A DNA stretch of 64,000 nucleotides, from contig NZ_WEGK01000017.1 in NCBI RefSeq assembly GCF_009604405.1, forward strand, positions 62,001 through 126,000. Direction: 5' to 3'. The position numbers were made by a program, and so were the translations under genes. Under the pieces are notes generated by a model. It did no database searches. It was not told the DNA's origin and was given only the letters and a program-made list of their open reading frames with translations. Positions 1 to 8,500 of this stretch are shown one piece after another (the stretch's first letter is position 1; every line of letters begins with the position of its first letter). The stretch is from Nocardia macrotermitis. Its GTDB lineage: Bacteria; Actinomycetota; Actinomycetes; Mycobacteriales; Mycobacteriaceae.

Positions 1-296
1 TCCTCGTCGCGGTGCACGACGGTGATCTCGAACGGCACCTCGGTCTCGGTCGGCAGATCGCGGTGGAACCACACCGCCCCGCCCGGCGCATAGGGTGCGT
101 CGGGGGCGATCGGACCGTCCATATCCACGATCCCGCCCGCGGCGAGCAGTTCATCGATGCGTTCGGGCGCGACCCTGGGCAACCGCTCCACGAGATGATC
201 GCGGATGGTCGCCCAGGATCCCTCCTCCGGCAGCCGCAGCCGCGCCGGGTCCAGGCCGTGCCGCTTCGGCAACGGCGGCTTCTGCCTGCGTCTCAT
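1..296 (-). CDS. RluA-family pseudouridine synthase, N-terminal part (runs off left edge)
   Basis: Reading the minus strand from the ATG at 296 gives an open frame to the window edge (about 98 residues). It begins MRRRQKPPLPKRHGLDP and continues with an S4-like stretch (WATIRDHLVERL, then a helix ending in LLAAGGIVD) and a Pro/Tyr-rich linker (APDAPYAPGGAVWFHRDLP). This is the pattern I associate with actinobacterial RluA-type synthases, which isomerise uridine in structural RNA. The catalytic Asp domain would lie outside the window. The frame has no stop, so it does not appear as a complete ORF. The gene lies 36 bp downstream of the monooxygenase stop, on the same strand, and may be co-transcribed with it. 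Family is inferred from the N-terminal region only. Confidence 0.6.
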   Translation of the reverse strand, partial: MRRRQKPPLPKRHGLDPARLRLPEEGSWATIRDHLVERLPRVAPERIDELLAAGGIVDMDGPIAPDAPYAPGGAVWFHRDLPTETEVPFEITVVHRDE

Positions 297-332
297 CGGG
301 AACGAGCCTATCGGCCGGGCGTGTCGGGCGGA

Positions 333-1289
333 TCAGGTGCTGGCGACCAGTGGGGCGAGGGTGTGGCCGGCCAGTGTGATGACGTCCGGATCGCGGCCTG
401 CGGCAAAGAGATTCACCATCAGGCGGTCGACGCCGTGCGCGAGGACCTTCTCGCCGAGTTGTGCGGTGACCTCGGCGGGGGTGCCGAAGAAGAAGATCTC
501 CGATGCCGTCGCGGGGTCCATCCCGAACTCGCGCAGGATCTGTTCCACCTGCTCGCGGGCCTTCGCACCGTCCTCGTTGATCACCATCGGCGTGGCGAAG
601 CTGACTTCCAGGGTGCCCGGATCGCGGTCCGCTTCCGCGCAGCGGGCCTCGAGCGCGCGTAGTTTGGCGGGCAATTGTGTTGGGAGACAAGTGATGTTGA
701 GGTGGTCGGCGTAGCGGGCCGCGCAGGCGAAGGTGCGTCGTTCGCCGCCACCGCCGACCATGACGGGCAGGTCGTCGCGGACGCGCGGTTCGTTGATGGC
801 CTCGTGGACGCGGTACCAGCGGCCGTCCAGCGTCGGGCGTTCGCCGCGCAGCATCGGCGCCAGGATGCGCAGCGCCTCCTCGAATCTGTCCAATCGCTCT
901 GTTACCGTGGGGAATTCGAGTCCGTAGCCGTCGTGTTCGGGTTCGAACCAGCCCGCGCCGACGCCCAGTACGGCCCGGCCGCCGCTGATCACGTCGAGGG
1001 TGGTGACCATCTTGGCCAGCAGGGCCGGATTGCGGAAGGTGTTGCTGGTGACCATGGCCGAGAGCTGGATCGAGCTCGTGCGGCTCGCCAGCGCGGCGAG
1101 CGTGGTGTAGACCTCCATGGTCGGTTCGTCGGGTGCGCCCGGGGTGGCGTAGAGATGGTCGCCGAGGGTGACGACGTCGAATCCGGCGCGTTCGGCGGCG
1201 AGTGCCTGATCGAGGACGGCGGTGAACATATCGGTGGGTGCGGTAGTGGAATCGAAAGTCGAAATATTGCAACCGAGTTTGAGACCCAT
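333..1289 (-). CDS. LLM-class (F420-dependent type) flavin oxidoreductase
   Basis: A 318-aa luciferase-like monooxygenase with a TIM-barrel pattern: MGLKLGCNIS start, RAGFDVVTLGDHL in the first quarter, LSAMVTSNTFRNPALLAKMVTTLDVISGG, then VLGVGAGWFEPEH, which is typical of the F420-binding actinobacterial subgroup, and VMVGGGGERR. Family members move hydride from F420H2 or FMNH2 to varied small molecules; the substrate here is unknown. The start at 1289 was preferred because the first beta strand begins there; an in-frame ATG at 1343 would add 18 residues without domain character. It is 50 bp downstream of the fused permease on the same strand and could be its last operon partner. Confidence 0.85.
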   Translation of the reverse strand: MGLKLGCNISTFDSTTAPTDMFTAVLDQALAAERAGFDVVTLGDHLYATPGAPDEPTMEVYTTLAALASRTSSIQLSAMVTSNTFRNPALLAKMVTTLDVISGGRAVLGVGAGWFEPEHDGYGLEFPTVTERLDRFEEALRILAPMLRGERPTLDGRWYRVHEAINEPRVRDDLPVMVGGGGERRTFACAARYADHLNITCLPTQLPAKLRALEARCAEADRDPGTLEVSFATPMVINEDGAKAREQVEQILREFGMDPATASEIFFFGTPAEVTAQLGEKVLAHGVDRLMVNLFAAGRDPDVITLAGHTLAPLVAST

Positions 1290-1339
1290 GAGTGGCGATG
1301 CTATCGGCGGTCGATTATTCCCGTCAATGGGAAAGATAT

Positions 1340-2752
1340 TCATCGGACGGGTATTTCCGGTACCGCGGTTCGGTAACTTCCGGCGGCTATCGTGCCGAAT
1401 ATCACCGCAAATCCCAGCGACCACGCGGCGGTGGCCAACAGCGGTGTCAGAACCGGTCCGCTGTATATCAGCCCGCGCATGGCATCGACCGCGGTGCTCA
1501 TCGGTTGCACCCGCACGATGAATTGCAGGGGACCCGGATAGTGTTCGGCCGGAACGAATCCGGTATTGAAGAATCCGCCCAGCAGAATCAGCAAACCGGA
1601 TAATTCCACCGCACTTCTGCCGAGATGCGTCACGGCCAGCCCGATCACCATCGTCGCCAGGCCGATGAGCAGCAGTACCGGCACACATATCGCGGCCGTG
1701 GCGGCGAACCATCCGCGGTGGAATCGCAGTCCGAGCGCGACGCCGATCGCCAGCAACAGCACAGCGGTGAGCAGGGCTCGCACACATTCCGCCAGCAGTC
1801 CGCCCACCGGCACGGCCGCGCGGTTGCCCGGCAGCACCCACCAGCGCCAGAGCAGTCCGGTTTCGCGCTCGCGGAGCAACGACCCGCCGGTGGCGATCGC
1901 GCCGAGCAACGCGCCCATGACCATGACCAGCGGGACGAATCGGTAGATGCTGTCGTGGCCCGAGGTCACGGTGAACAATTTGCCGAATACGACTTGGTAC
2001 ATGAGCAATAGCGCCGACACGGCGGCGAAGACCCCGGTCAGCGCGACCGACCAGACCATCGCGTGCCACAGCGCGGGTGTGTACCGGCCGACGCCCAGAT
2101 CACGCAGCGCGTCGGCCTGTGCCGAGACCGGTTGATTACGCACGAACGGCTGCAACCAGCCCGGGAACCATTCGGTGGGCACGAATCCGGTCGAGGCCAT
2201 GATCAGCAACAACTGCGGCAACACCAGTACCTGCGCGCCGATCTTGGGGATGGCGGTGGCGTTGCCCAGCGCGTCGGCGCCCAGCACCAGCGCCGCGCCG
2301 AACAGCAGCGCGACGGCCACGAAAACCAGTGCGGCGAGCCCGTTGTGGAATCGGAAACCGAACACCGTGCCGACCAGCACCGCCCCGGCGATCGCGACCG
2401 AGCCGCGGATCAGATCGGCCCACATCCGGGCGGCCAGGACCACCCACGGTTCGATCGGCAAGGTGCTCAACCGGGTTCGCACACCGCTCGCGGCGTCGCG
2501 CGCCGCGCGGTCGGCCGCCGACATGGCGGTGAAGAACATTCCCTGCACCACGATCACCGGCAGGAAATACTGTGCGTAGTCGTAGCCGACGACCCGCATC
2601 GAATATCGCAGCGGTAAATAGAAACAGGCGAAGAACAACATCGGTGCGAGGAATCCGAATGCCAGATCTCGTTCCCGCGCAGCGCCGCGTACCGCGCGTC
2701 CGCTCAATGCGCTCCATTGGCGGAGTCGAACGGCAGTCGGGTCGTTGGTCAT
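1340..2752 (-). CDS. ABC-2 type permease, in-frame fusion of two permease halves
   Basis: A 470-aa integral membrane protein. Residues 1-247 closely resemble the separate permease at 3666-4436 (shared GFLAPM, LPQLLLIMASTGFVP and GWxQPFVR segments). Residues 246-470 resemble the permease at 2875-3669 from its ALLLMYQ segment onward. The join, near 2008-2016, omits the last few residues of the first protein and the first 50 or so of the second. The protein therefore looks like a tandem copy of the pair joined by a deletion that kept the frame. It should carry about 12 transmembrane segments of the DrrB/ABC-2 fold. It sits behind the pair's terminator, so its own promoter would lie in 2753-2817. 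It would need an ATPase, presumably the one at 4433-5455. Start at 2752 begins with MTNDPTAV. Confidence 0.85.
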   Translation of the reverse strand: MTNDPTAVRLRQWSALSGRAVRGAARERDLAFGFLAPMLFFACFYLPLRYSMRVVGYDYAQYFLPVIVVQGMFFTAMSAADRAARDAASGVRTRLSTLPIEPWVVLAARMWADLIRGSVAIAGAVLVGTVFGFRFHNGLAALVFVAVALLFGAALVLGADALGNATAIPKIGAQVLVLPQLLLIMASTGFVPTEWFPGWLQPFVRNQPVSAQADALRDLGVGRYTPALWHAMVWSVALTGVFAAVSALLLMYQVVFGKLFTVTSGHDSIYRFVPLVMVMGALLGAIATGGSLLRERETGLLWRWWVLPGNRAAVPVGGLLAECVRALLTAVLLLAIGVALGLRFHRGWFAATAAICVPVLLLIGLATMVIGLAVTHLGRSAVELSGLLILLGGFFNTGFVPAEHYPGPLQFIVRVQPMSTAVDAMRGLIYSGPVLTPLLATAAWSLGFAVIFGTIAAGSYRTAVPEIPVR

Positions 2753-2817
2753 CGGTTCACGCCTCCCCTTGTTTCGGACGCACTGCCTCATATGAACTAC
2801 CGCATGTGAACGGAAAG

Positions 2818-2856
2818 GGCCCCGGGTGGCGGAGTCGAATCCAGCATCCCGGGGCC
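2818..2856 (-). terminator. Hairpin after the permease pair
   Basis: A perfect 9-bp inverted repeat, GGCCCCGGG (2818-2826) and CCCGGGGCC (2848-2856), starts 18 bp past the stop of the permease at 2875. On the minus strand the second arm is followed by CTTTCC. It probably ends the exporter operon before the fused permease. The rest of 2753-2874 shows no other feature. Confidence 0.55.
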
Positions 2857-2874
2857 ATATTGCTTCGCCTGCCG

Positions 2875-3669
2875 CTACCTGCGGAAGCTGCGGATGATCC
2901 GGCCGCCGAATACGAGCGTCAGACCCACCGACCACAATGCGGTGTACAGCACCGGCACGGCCACCGAGCCGCCGGAGATGAGACCGCGCATGGCATCGAT
3001 CGCCACGCTCATCGGCTGGAAGCGGACCACCGGTTGCAGGAAACCCGGATATTGGTCCACCGGAACGAATCCCGAATTGAAGAACATGCCCAGCAGGATC
3101 AGGATCGAGGACAGCTCGACGATCTTCGCGCCCGCGCGGCTCATCGCCAGCGCCATCACCATCGTCGCGAAACCGATCACCAGCAGGATCGGCACCAGCA
3201 GCGCGCCGAGGACGGACAGCACGCCGGTGTGCCAGCGCAGTCCGAGCACCACCCCGACCAGGAGCAGCAGCACCGTCGCGCCGAATGTGCGGACGCATTC
3301 GGCGAGCAGGCGGCCCGCGGGGATCGCCGCCCGATAGCCGGGCATCGCGCGCCAGCGGTCCAGCAGTCCGTTCTCGGCCTCGGCGTGCAGGGAGGTGCCG
3401 GTCGCCATCGCGCCGAACATCGTCGCCGTCACCGCGACCAGCGGGACGAAGCCCTCGATACTGGCCTTACCCGAGGACGCGGACAGGAATTTGCTGAGCA
3501 CCAGCTGGTACATCAGCAGGAGCGCGGTGGGGAAGATCAGGGACTGCACCATGATCTCGGGTTCGCGCGTCCAGCGGCGCACCAGGCGGCCCGCGTGGAT
3601 CAGACTCTGCCCGGCCAGCGACGCGTGCGTTCTGGCCGTGCCGGTCTGCGGCTGTGTCAGCGTGGTCAT
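2875..3669 (-). CDS. ABC-2 type transporter permease (DrrB-like), second of pair
   Basis: A 264-aa membrane protein starting MTTLTQPQTG, with a cytoplasmic N-terminal segment (about 45 aa) followed by six predicted hydrophobic helices of the ABC-2 family (for example SLIFPTALLLMYQLVLSKF, VPILLVIGFATMVMALAMS, SSILILLGMFFNSGFVP). With the ATPase at 4433-5455 and the sister permease it should form a heterodimeric efflux pump of the daunorubicin-resistance type. Its ATG overlaps the TGA of the upstream permease (ATGA), indicating translational coupling. The iron box at the head of the operon points to export of the siderophore made next door; this is inference from context. Confidence 0.85.
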   Translation of the reverse strand: MTTLTQPQTGTARTHASLAGQSLIHAGRLVRRWTREPEIMVQSLIFPTALLLMYQLVLSKFLSASSGKASIEGFVPLVAVTATMFGAMATGTSLHAEAENGLLDRWRAMPGYRAAIPAGRLLAECVRTFGATVLLLLVGVVLGLRWHTGVLSVLGALLVPILLVIGFATMVMALAMSRAGAKIVELSSILILLGMFFNSGFVPVDQYPGFLQPVVRFQPMSVAIDAMRGLISGGSVAVPVLYTALWSVGLTLVFGGRIIRSFRR

Positions 3670-4436
3670 CGTGCCCGCCTTCCGATTCGTGCCGACACCG
3701 CGGCGAACACCACGATCAACGCGATCGACCAGACCAGCGCCGCGCCCACCGAGTCGTACCGGCCCGAGGACAACGCGCGCAGCGCGTCGCTGCACACCGA
3801 GACCGGCTGCCAGCGCACGAACGGCTGGATCCAGCCCGGAAAGCCTTCCACCGGAACGAATCCCGTCGATGCCATGATCAACAGCAGCTGCGGGAGCAGC
3901 AGGATCTGTGCGCCGATCTCGGGATTGCCGGTCGCGGTGCCGACCACATCTGCCCCGATCACCAGGCCGACTGCGAAAAGCATTGCCAGTAGCACGAATA
4001 CGATCGCGGTGCCGAGGTCGTGGAAGCGGAATCCGAAGATCGAACCGATCACCACCGCACCGGCGATCGCGACCACCGCGCGCGAGGCGTTGGCCGACAT
4101 CCGGGCGGCCATCGGAATCCAGGGCAGCACCGGCATCGAACGCAGCCGAGTGCCCATGCCGCTCGCGGTGTCCAGGGCGGCGCGGTCGGCGGCCGACATG
4201 GCGGTGAAGAACATGCCCTGCAGGATGATCACCGGCAGCAGGTACTGCGCGTAGTTCATCCCGGTCCGCTCCATCGAATGTCGCAGCGGCACATAGAAAC
4301 ACAGGAAGAAGATCATCGGTGCGAGGAAGCCGAAGACCAGGTCGCCCTCGCGGATCGCGGCGCGCACGGTGCGTCCGCTCAGCGCGCGCCACTGCAAGCC
4401 CGGCGGTGGCAGCGCGATGGTGGACTGTTCGCTCAT
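3666..4436 (-). CDS. ABC-2 type transporter permease (DrrB-like), first of pair
   Basis: A 256-aa membrane protein beginning MSEQSTIALPPPG with ABC-2 permease helices: DLVFGFLAPMIFFLCFYVPL, VVAIAGAVVIGSIFGFRF, IVFVLLAMLFAVGLVIGADV, LLLPQLLLIMASTGFVPVEG and a C-terminal WSIALIVVFAAVSA segment before a basic tail. It lies between the ATPase (four-base overlap, 4433-4436) and the second permease (ATGA overlap). The N-terminal half of the fused permease at 1340-2752 is its close paralogue. Probable role: one half of the membrane channel of an iron-regulated exporter. Confidence 0.85.
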   Translation of the reverse strand: MSEQSTIALPPPGLQWRALSGRTVRAAIREGDLVFGFLAPMIFFLCFYVPLRHSMERTGMNYAQYLLPVIILQGMFFTAMSAADRAALDTASGMGTRLRSMPVLPWIPMAARMSANASRAVVAIAGAVVIGSIFGFRFHDLGTAIVFVLLAMLFAVGLVIGADVVGTATGNPEIGAQILLLPQLLLIMASTGFVPVEGFPGWIQPFVRWQPVSVCSDALRALSSGRYDSVGAALVWSIALIVVFAAVSARIGRRAR

Positions 4437-5455
4437 GCCTGTGCTCCGGCGTCGGCGGTCTCGGGGGTCTCGGCCTTCGCGTCGGACCTGGTCAGCTTGA
4501 CGAACACCTCGTCCAGCGACGGACGGCGAAGGGCGATGTCCACCAACTCGATTCCGGCCGTCGAGATGCGCTCGAGCGCCGCGGTCAACGTGGTGGCGCC
4601 GTCGGGCGCGGGCACCGAGACGCGGTCACCGGTGTCGGCGATGGTGACCTCGCCCAGACCGGCCAGCGCGGTGGCCACGGCCGGGATGTCCGAGGACTCC
4701 ACCGGGACGACCTCGCAGTAGCTGGGCCCCGAACGCGCCTTCAGATCGTTGGCCGTGCCCTCCGCGATGACGCGGCCCTTGTCGATGACGATGATGTTGT
4801 CGCTCAACACATCCGCCTCTTCGAGGTACTGGGTGGTGAGCAGCACCGTGACGCCCTCGTGCCGCAGATCGCGCACCAGCGACCAGACCGCCTGGCGGCT
4901 CACCGGATCCAGGCCGGTGGTGGGCTCATCGAGGAACACCACCTTGGGCAGCCGGACCAGACCGCACGCGATATCGATACGCCGGCGCATACCGCCGGAG
5001 TACTGGCCGACGCGGCGGTCGGCGGCCTCCTCCAGATCGAACTGGGTCAGCAGTTCACCGGCGCGCTGCTTGCTCTCCTTCTTGCCCATGCCCAGCAGGC
5101 GGCCGAACAGGACCAGGTTCTCCCGGCCCGTCAGCAGGTCGTCCAACGCCGCGTACTGCCCGGTCAGCATGATCGACGCGCGGACCGAGGCGGCGTCGCG
5201 CACCACGTCGAATCCGGCGACCCTCGCGCGCCCCGCGTCCGGGCGGACGAGGGTGGACAGCACCGATACCGTCGTCGTCTTGCCCGCCCCGTTCGGTCCG
5301 AGCATACCCAGGACGCTGCCCACCGGCGCGGTGAAGCTGACTCCCTGGAGGGCGTGCACGCTGCCGAAACTCTTCTCGACGCCTTCGACGACCACGGCAT
5401 CGGCGTTTGCCTGCGTTGGAACCGCAGCCACAGGATCCTCCCAACTCTCCATCAT
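4433..5455 (-). CDS. DrrA-like ABC exporter ATP-binding protein
   Basis: About 340 residues, a nucleotide-binding domain of the daunorubicin-resistance family. Walker A is GPNGAGKTT, the signature is YSGGMRRR, and Walker B with D-loop is VVFLDEPTTGLDP. The C-terminal 80 residues form the small regulatory domain seen in DrrA. Start chosen at the tandem ATG-ATG (5455/5452) behind GGTGAG; an in-frame GTG at 5485 would add ten residues. It is first in a three-gene operon with the two permeases. An iron box lies 75 bp upstream, so the pump should be made under iron starvation. Export of the linked siderophore is the likeliest role, but the substrate cannot be read from sequence. Confidence 0.88.
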   Translation of the reverse strand: MMESWEDPVAAVPTQANADAVVVEGVEKSFGSVHALQGVSFTAPVGSVLGMLGPNGAGKTTTVSVLSTLVRPDAGRARVAGFDVVRDAASVRASIMLTGQYAALDDLLTGRENLVLFGRLLGMGKKESKQRAGELLTQFDLEEAADRRVGQYSGGMRRRIDIACGLVRLPKVVFLDEPTTGLDPVSRQAVWSLVRDLRHEGVTVLLTTQYLEEADVLSDNIIVIDKGRVIAEGTANDLKARSGPSYCEVVPVESSDIPAVATALAGLGEVTIADTGDRVSVPAPDGATTLTAALERISTAGIELVDIALRRPSLDEVFVKLTRSDAKAETPETADAGAQA

Positions 5456-5529
5456 GAACTCACCGCCATCGGTCCGAAGACCCACAGCCGGAGTCGATCT
5501 CGGGTCGAACGGGGTTCGACTCGCATTTG

Positions 5530-5548
5530 TAAGGTTAGCCTAACCATA
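5530..5548 (-). promoter_or_regulatory. Iron box (IdeR/DtxR operator) of the exporter operon
   Basis: TAAGGTTAGCCTAACCATA matches the DtxR/IdeR consensus TTAGGTTAGGCTAACCTAA at 15 of 19 positions. It lies between the end of the last megasynthase (5590) and the exporter ATPase start (5455). It should repress the exporter operon when iron is plentiful. Confidence 0.85.
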
Positions 5549-5589
5549 ACAAAATACTCGATGGTCGGTAAGGGGTACGGGGTTTCGGA

Positions 5590-8500
5590 TCAGCGGGATG
5601 CGGCGCGGGCGGCGCGACGCCGCTGCGCCCGGCTCGCGACGCGCTGGGCGGCGGTGACCACCCGGACCGGGCGCAGGGTGTGAGCCAGCCGGTACGGGGT
5701 TGGGCTCCGATAGAGCTCGGCGAGTGAGAAGTGTTGTCCCAGACGGTCTTCCAACAGGGCGTGGGCCCGGATCGCGCTGATCGAGGTGCCGCCCTGATCG
5801 AAGAAGCTGTCGTGGATGCCGAAGTCACCGACGCGCAGTGCCGCGCCGAAGACCGAGGCGATCGTGGCATCCAGACCGCCTGTGTCCGAGGCATTCTCGC
5901 CGGGGGCGTCGGTGGTGGCGGCCTCGATGCGGATGGGTATTCCGAAGCGGTCTCGCACCGTGCCGAGGGTGCCGAGGACCTGGTCGCGGGAGGCCGCGTC
6001 GAGGCGCAGCACCAGATCGGCGGCCGGTGTCTCGGGTTCGGTGAGCAGTCCGGCGATGCGTGCGCCGCGCGGGTCGAGTCCGACCAGCGGGTTCGGTGTG
6101 TCGCGGCGCAGGCACAGGTCCAGGGAGGCCAGGGCCTCGGCCGGGTCCAGGGCGCGGTAGCCGTTGGCGCGGCCCAGATCGCTGAGCGTGCTGGTGCGGT
6201 TCAGCCCGACGCCGTGCCAGGTGGACCAGGCGATGGACTGGGCGCGATGGCCCCGGGCGCGGAATTGTCCGGTGCGGGCGTCGAGATGGGCGTTGGCCGC
6301 CGCGTACGCGCCCGCGTGGGCCGCGCCGAAGACCGCGTTGACCGAGGAGAAACCGATCCAGCGCAGGTCGGGGCGTGAATCACCCAGGCGCATCAGGGAT
6401 TCGGCGACCGATATCTTGGCGGTGAGGGCGGCGTCGAAGTCCTCGACCGTGGATTCGGCCAGCGGGTGTTCGGCGAAATGCCCGGCGAGGTGGATCACGC
6501 CGTCGAGGGTGCGGCCGAAGTCCCGCTCCGCTGATTCGACGCATTGCCGCAGGGCTGCTTCGTCTTTCGGATCCAGTTGTGCGTGGCGGATCGCGTCCGA
6601 GTCGGCGGGGGCCGGGGAGCGGCCGATGACCAGCAGGCGCAGGCCGTAGCGGCGGCGGAGGTGGGCGGTGACGAGGGTGCCGACACCACCTCGGCCGCCG
6701 CTGACGAGATAGAAATCGCCCGGTGCGGGTGGTTCGGAATCCGGTGGCGTCGTGGTGCGGCGTAGGCGGGGGACGAATCTGGCATCGCGTAGTGCGACGA
6801 CCGGATCGCCTGTGCTGCTGGCGATCTCGTGGGCCAGTTGTGCGGGGGTGATCGAGGGCGTGGTGTCGATGTGGCGGATGTGGGATTGTTCGAGTTCGGC
6901 TCGTGCGGTTTCGATCAGGGCGGCGCAGGCCGCGTGCAGGGGGTCGGCGGGGGCGTCGACCGCGAATGCCTGACTGGTCACCACGGTTACCGTTGTGCCG
7001 GAGGGGGATTCGGACAGTGCTGTTGCCAGTGCTGTCAGAACCTGTGCGGGAGTGGCGGTGTCGTCCAGTGCGGATGCCTCGGGGGGTGCGCCCTCGAGGG
7101 TGCCGATGGTGATGACCGTGCCCGGGTCCGCCGGTGTGTCGGCCTCGAGCTGTCTGCGGGCCCAGGTCAGATCGAAGAAGTGGTCGGCGACGGTGCCCGC
7201 GTCGCCCGACGCGACTCCCGAGACGGCGAGATCGGCTGCCAGGGAAGCGAATTCGCCGCGTTCGTAACGCTCGCGCAGCGATGAGCGCTGGATCTTGCCG
7301 ATTTCGGTCTTGGTGATCGCGCCCCCGGGGAGCGGCAGCACCACGGCGGGCGAAACCCCTACTGTTGCAACGACTGCGGCTCGGATCGCCGAGACCGCCG
7401 ACGCCGCGTCCGCGGATTCGGCGAGACGGAAGAACACGATCAGCTGTTCACCGTCGCCCTGCTGGACCGCGCACGCGGCCGACCAGGAGGTCAGCGTGCA
7501 ATCCAGGCGATCGACCGCGGCCTCGATCTCATGGCACGGATAGTTGACGCCGTTGATGATGACGACATCCTTGGCGCGGCCGGTGATCTGGAGGCTGCCG
7601 AGCTCGTCGATACGGCCCAGGTCGCCGGTGTCGAACCAGCCTTCCGCGTCGAAGGACGCCGAATTCTGCTGTGGCAGACTGCGATAGCCGCGCGTGACGG
7701 TGGCTCCGGAAACCTGGAGTCGGCCGACCTCGCCGGTGGCCAGCAGTCGATCCGCGTCGTCCACGATGCGGATGCGGCAGCCGGGAATCGGTCCGCCCAG
7801 ATGGGCGAAGGTATCGGCACGCGAGGTGGAGCTGCGGAAACGCGGGGAATACACCACGCCGGAACAGGTTTCGGACATCCCCCAGACCGGGACCATGGTG
7901 TCGGCGGCCAGGCCGTGCGGGGTGAGGGCGTCCAGGAACGCGGCGGCGACGGCGGGGGCGATGGCCTCACCGGCGTTCAGCGTCATGCGCAGGGCGGACA
8001 GCTCCCAGCTGCGGTCGGGCGCAGCGACGACGGCCTCGCTGACCAGGCCGAATGCGAAGTTCGGGGCCCAGGTGCTGGTCACCCGGAAGCGGTCCATGGT
8101 GTCCAGCCAGCGCAGCGGGTCGGCGAGAATCCAGTCCGTGGGGGCGTGGATCTGGTCGACGCCGTGGTAGACATCGCGCAGATGCCACATGACCACGCCG
8201 CCGACGTGATCCAGCGGCATCCAGTTGAACGAGACGTAGTCGCCGCTGAAATCCTCTACGGTGCGCAGGGATTCGCCGCGACGCAGGATATTGCCGTGGG
8301 TGAGTTCCACTCCCTTGGGGGCTCCGGTGCTGCCGGAGGTGAACATGAGCAGCGCGACGTCGTCGGGGCCGAGTTCGGGGAGCGGGGTCGCGGTGGTCGT
8401 CGTCCCGGGGCGGGAGGATGCGCCGATTCCGATGGCGCGCACCGGATCTCCGTCCGGGGTGTGCCAGGTGCTCAGCGTGTCGTACTCGTCGCGTCCGGCC

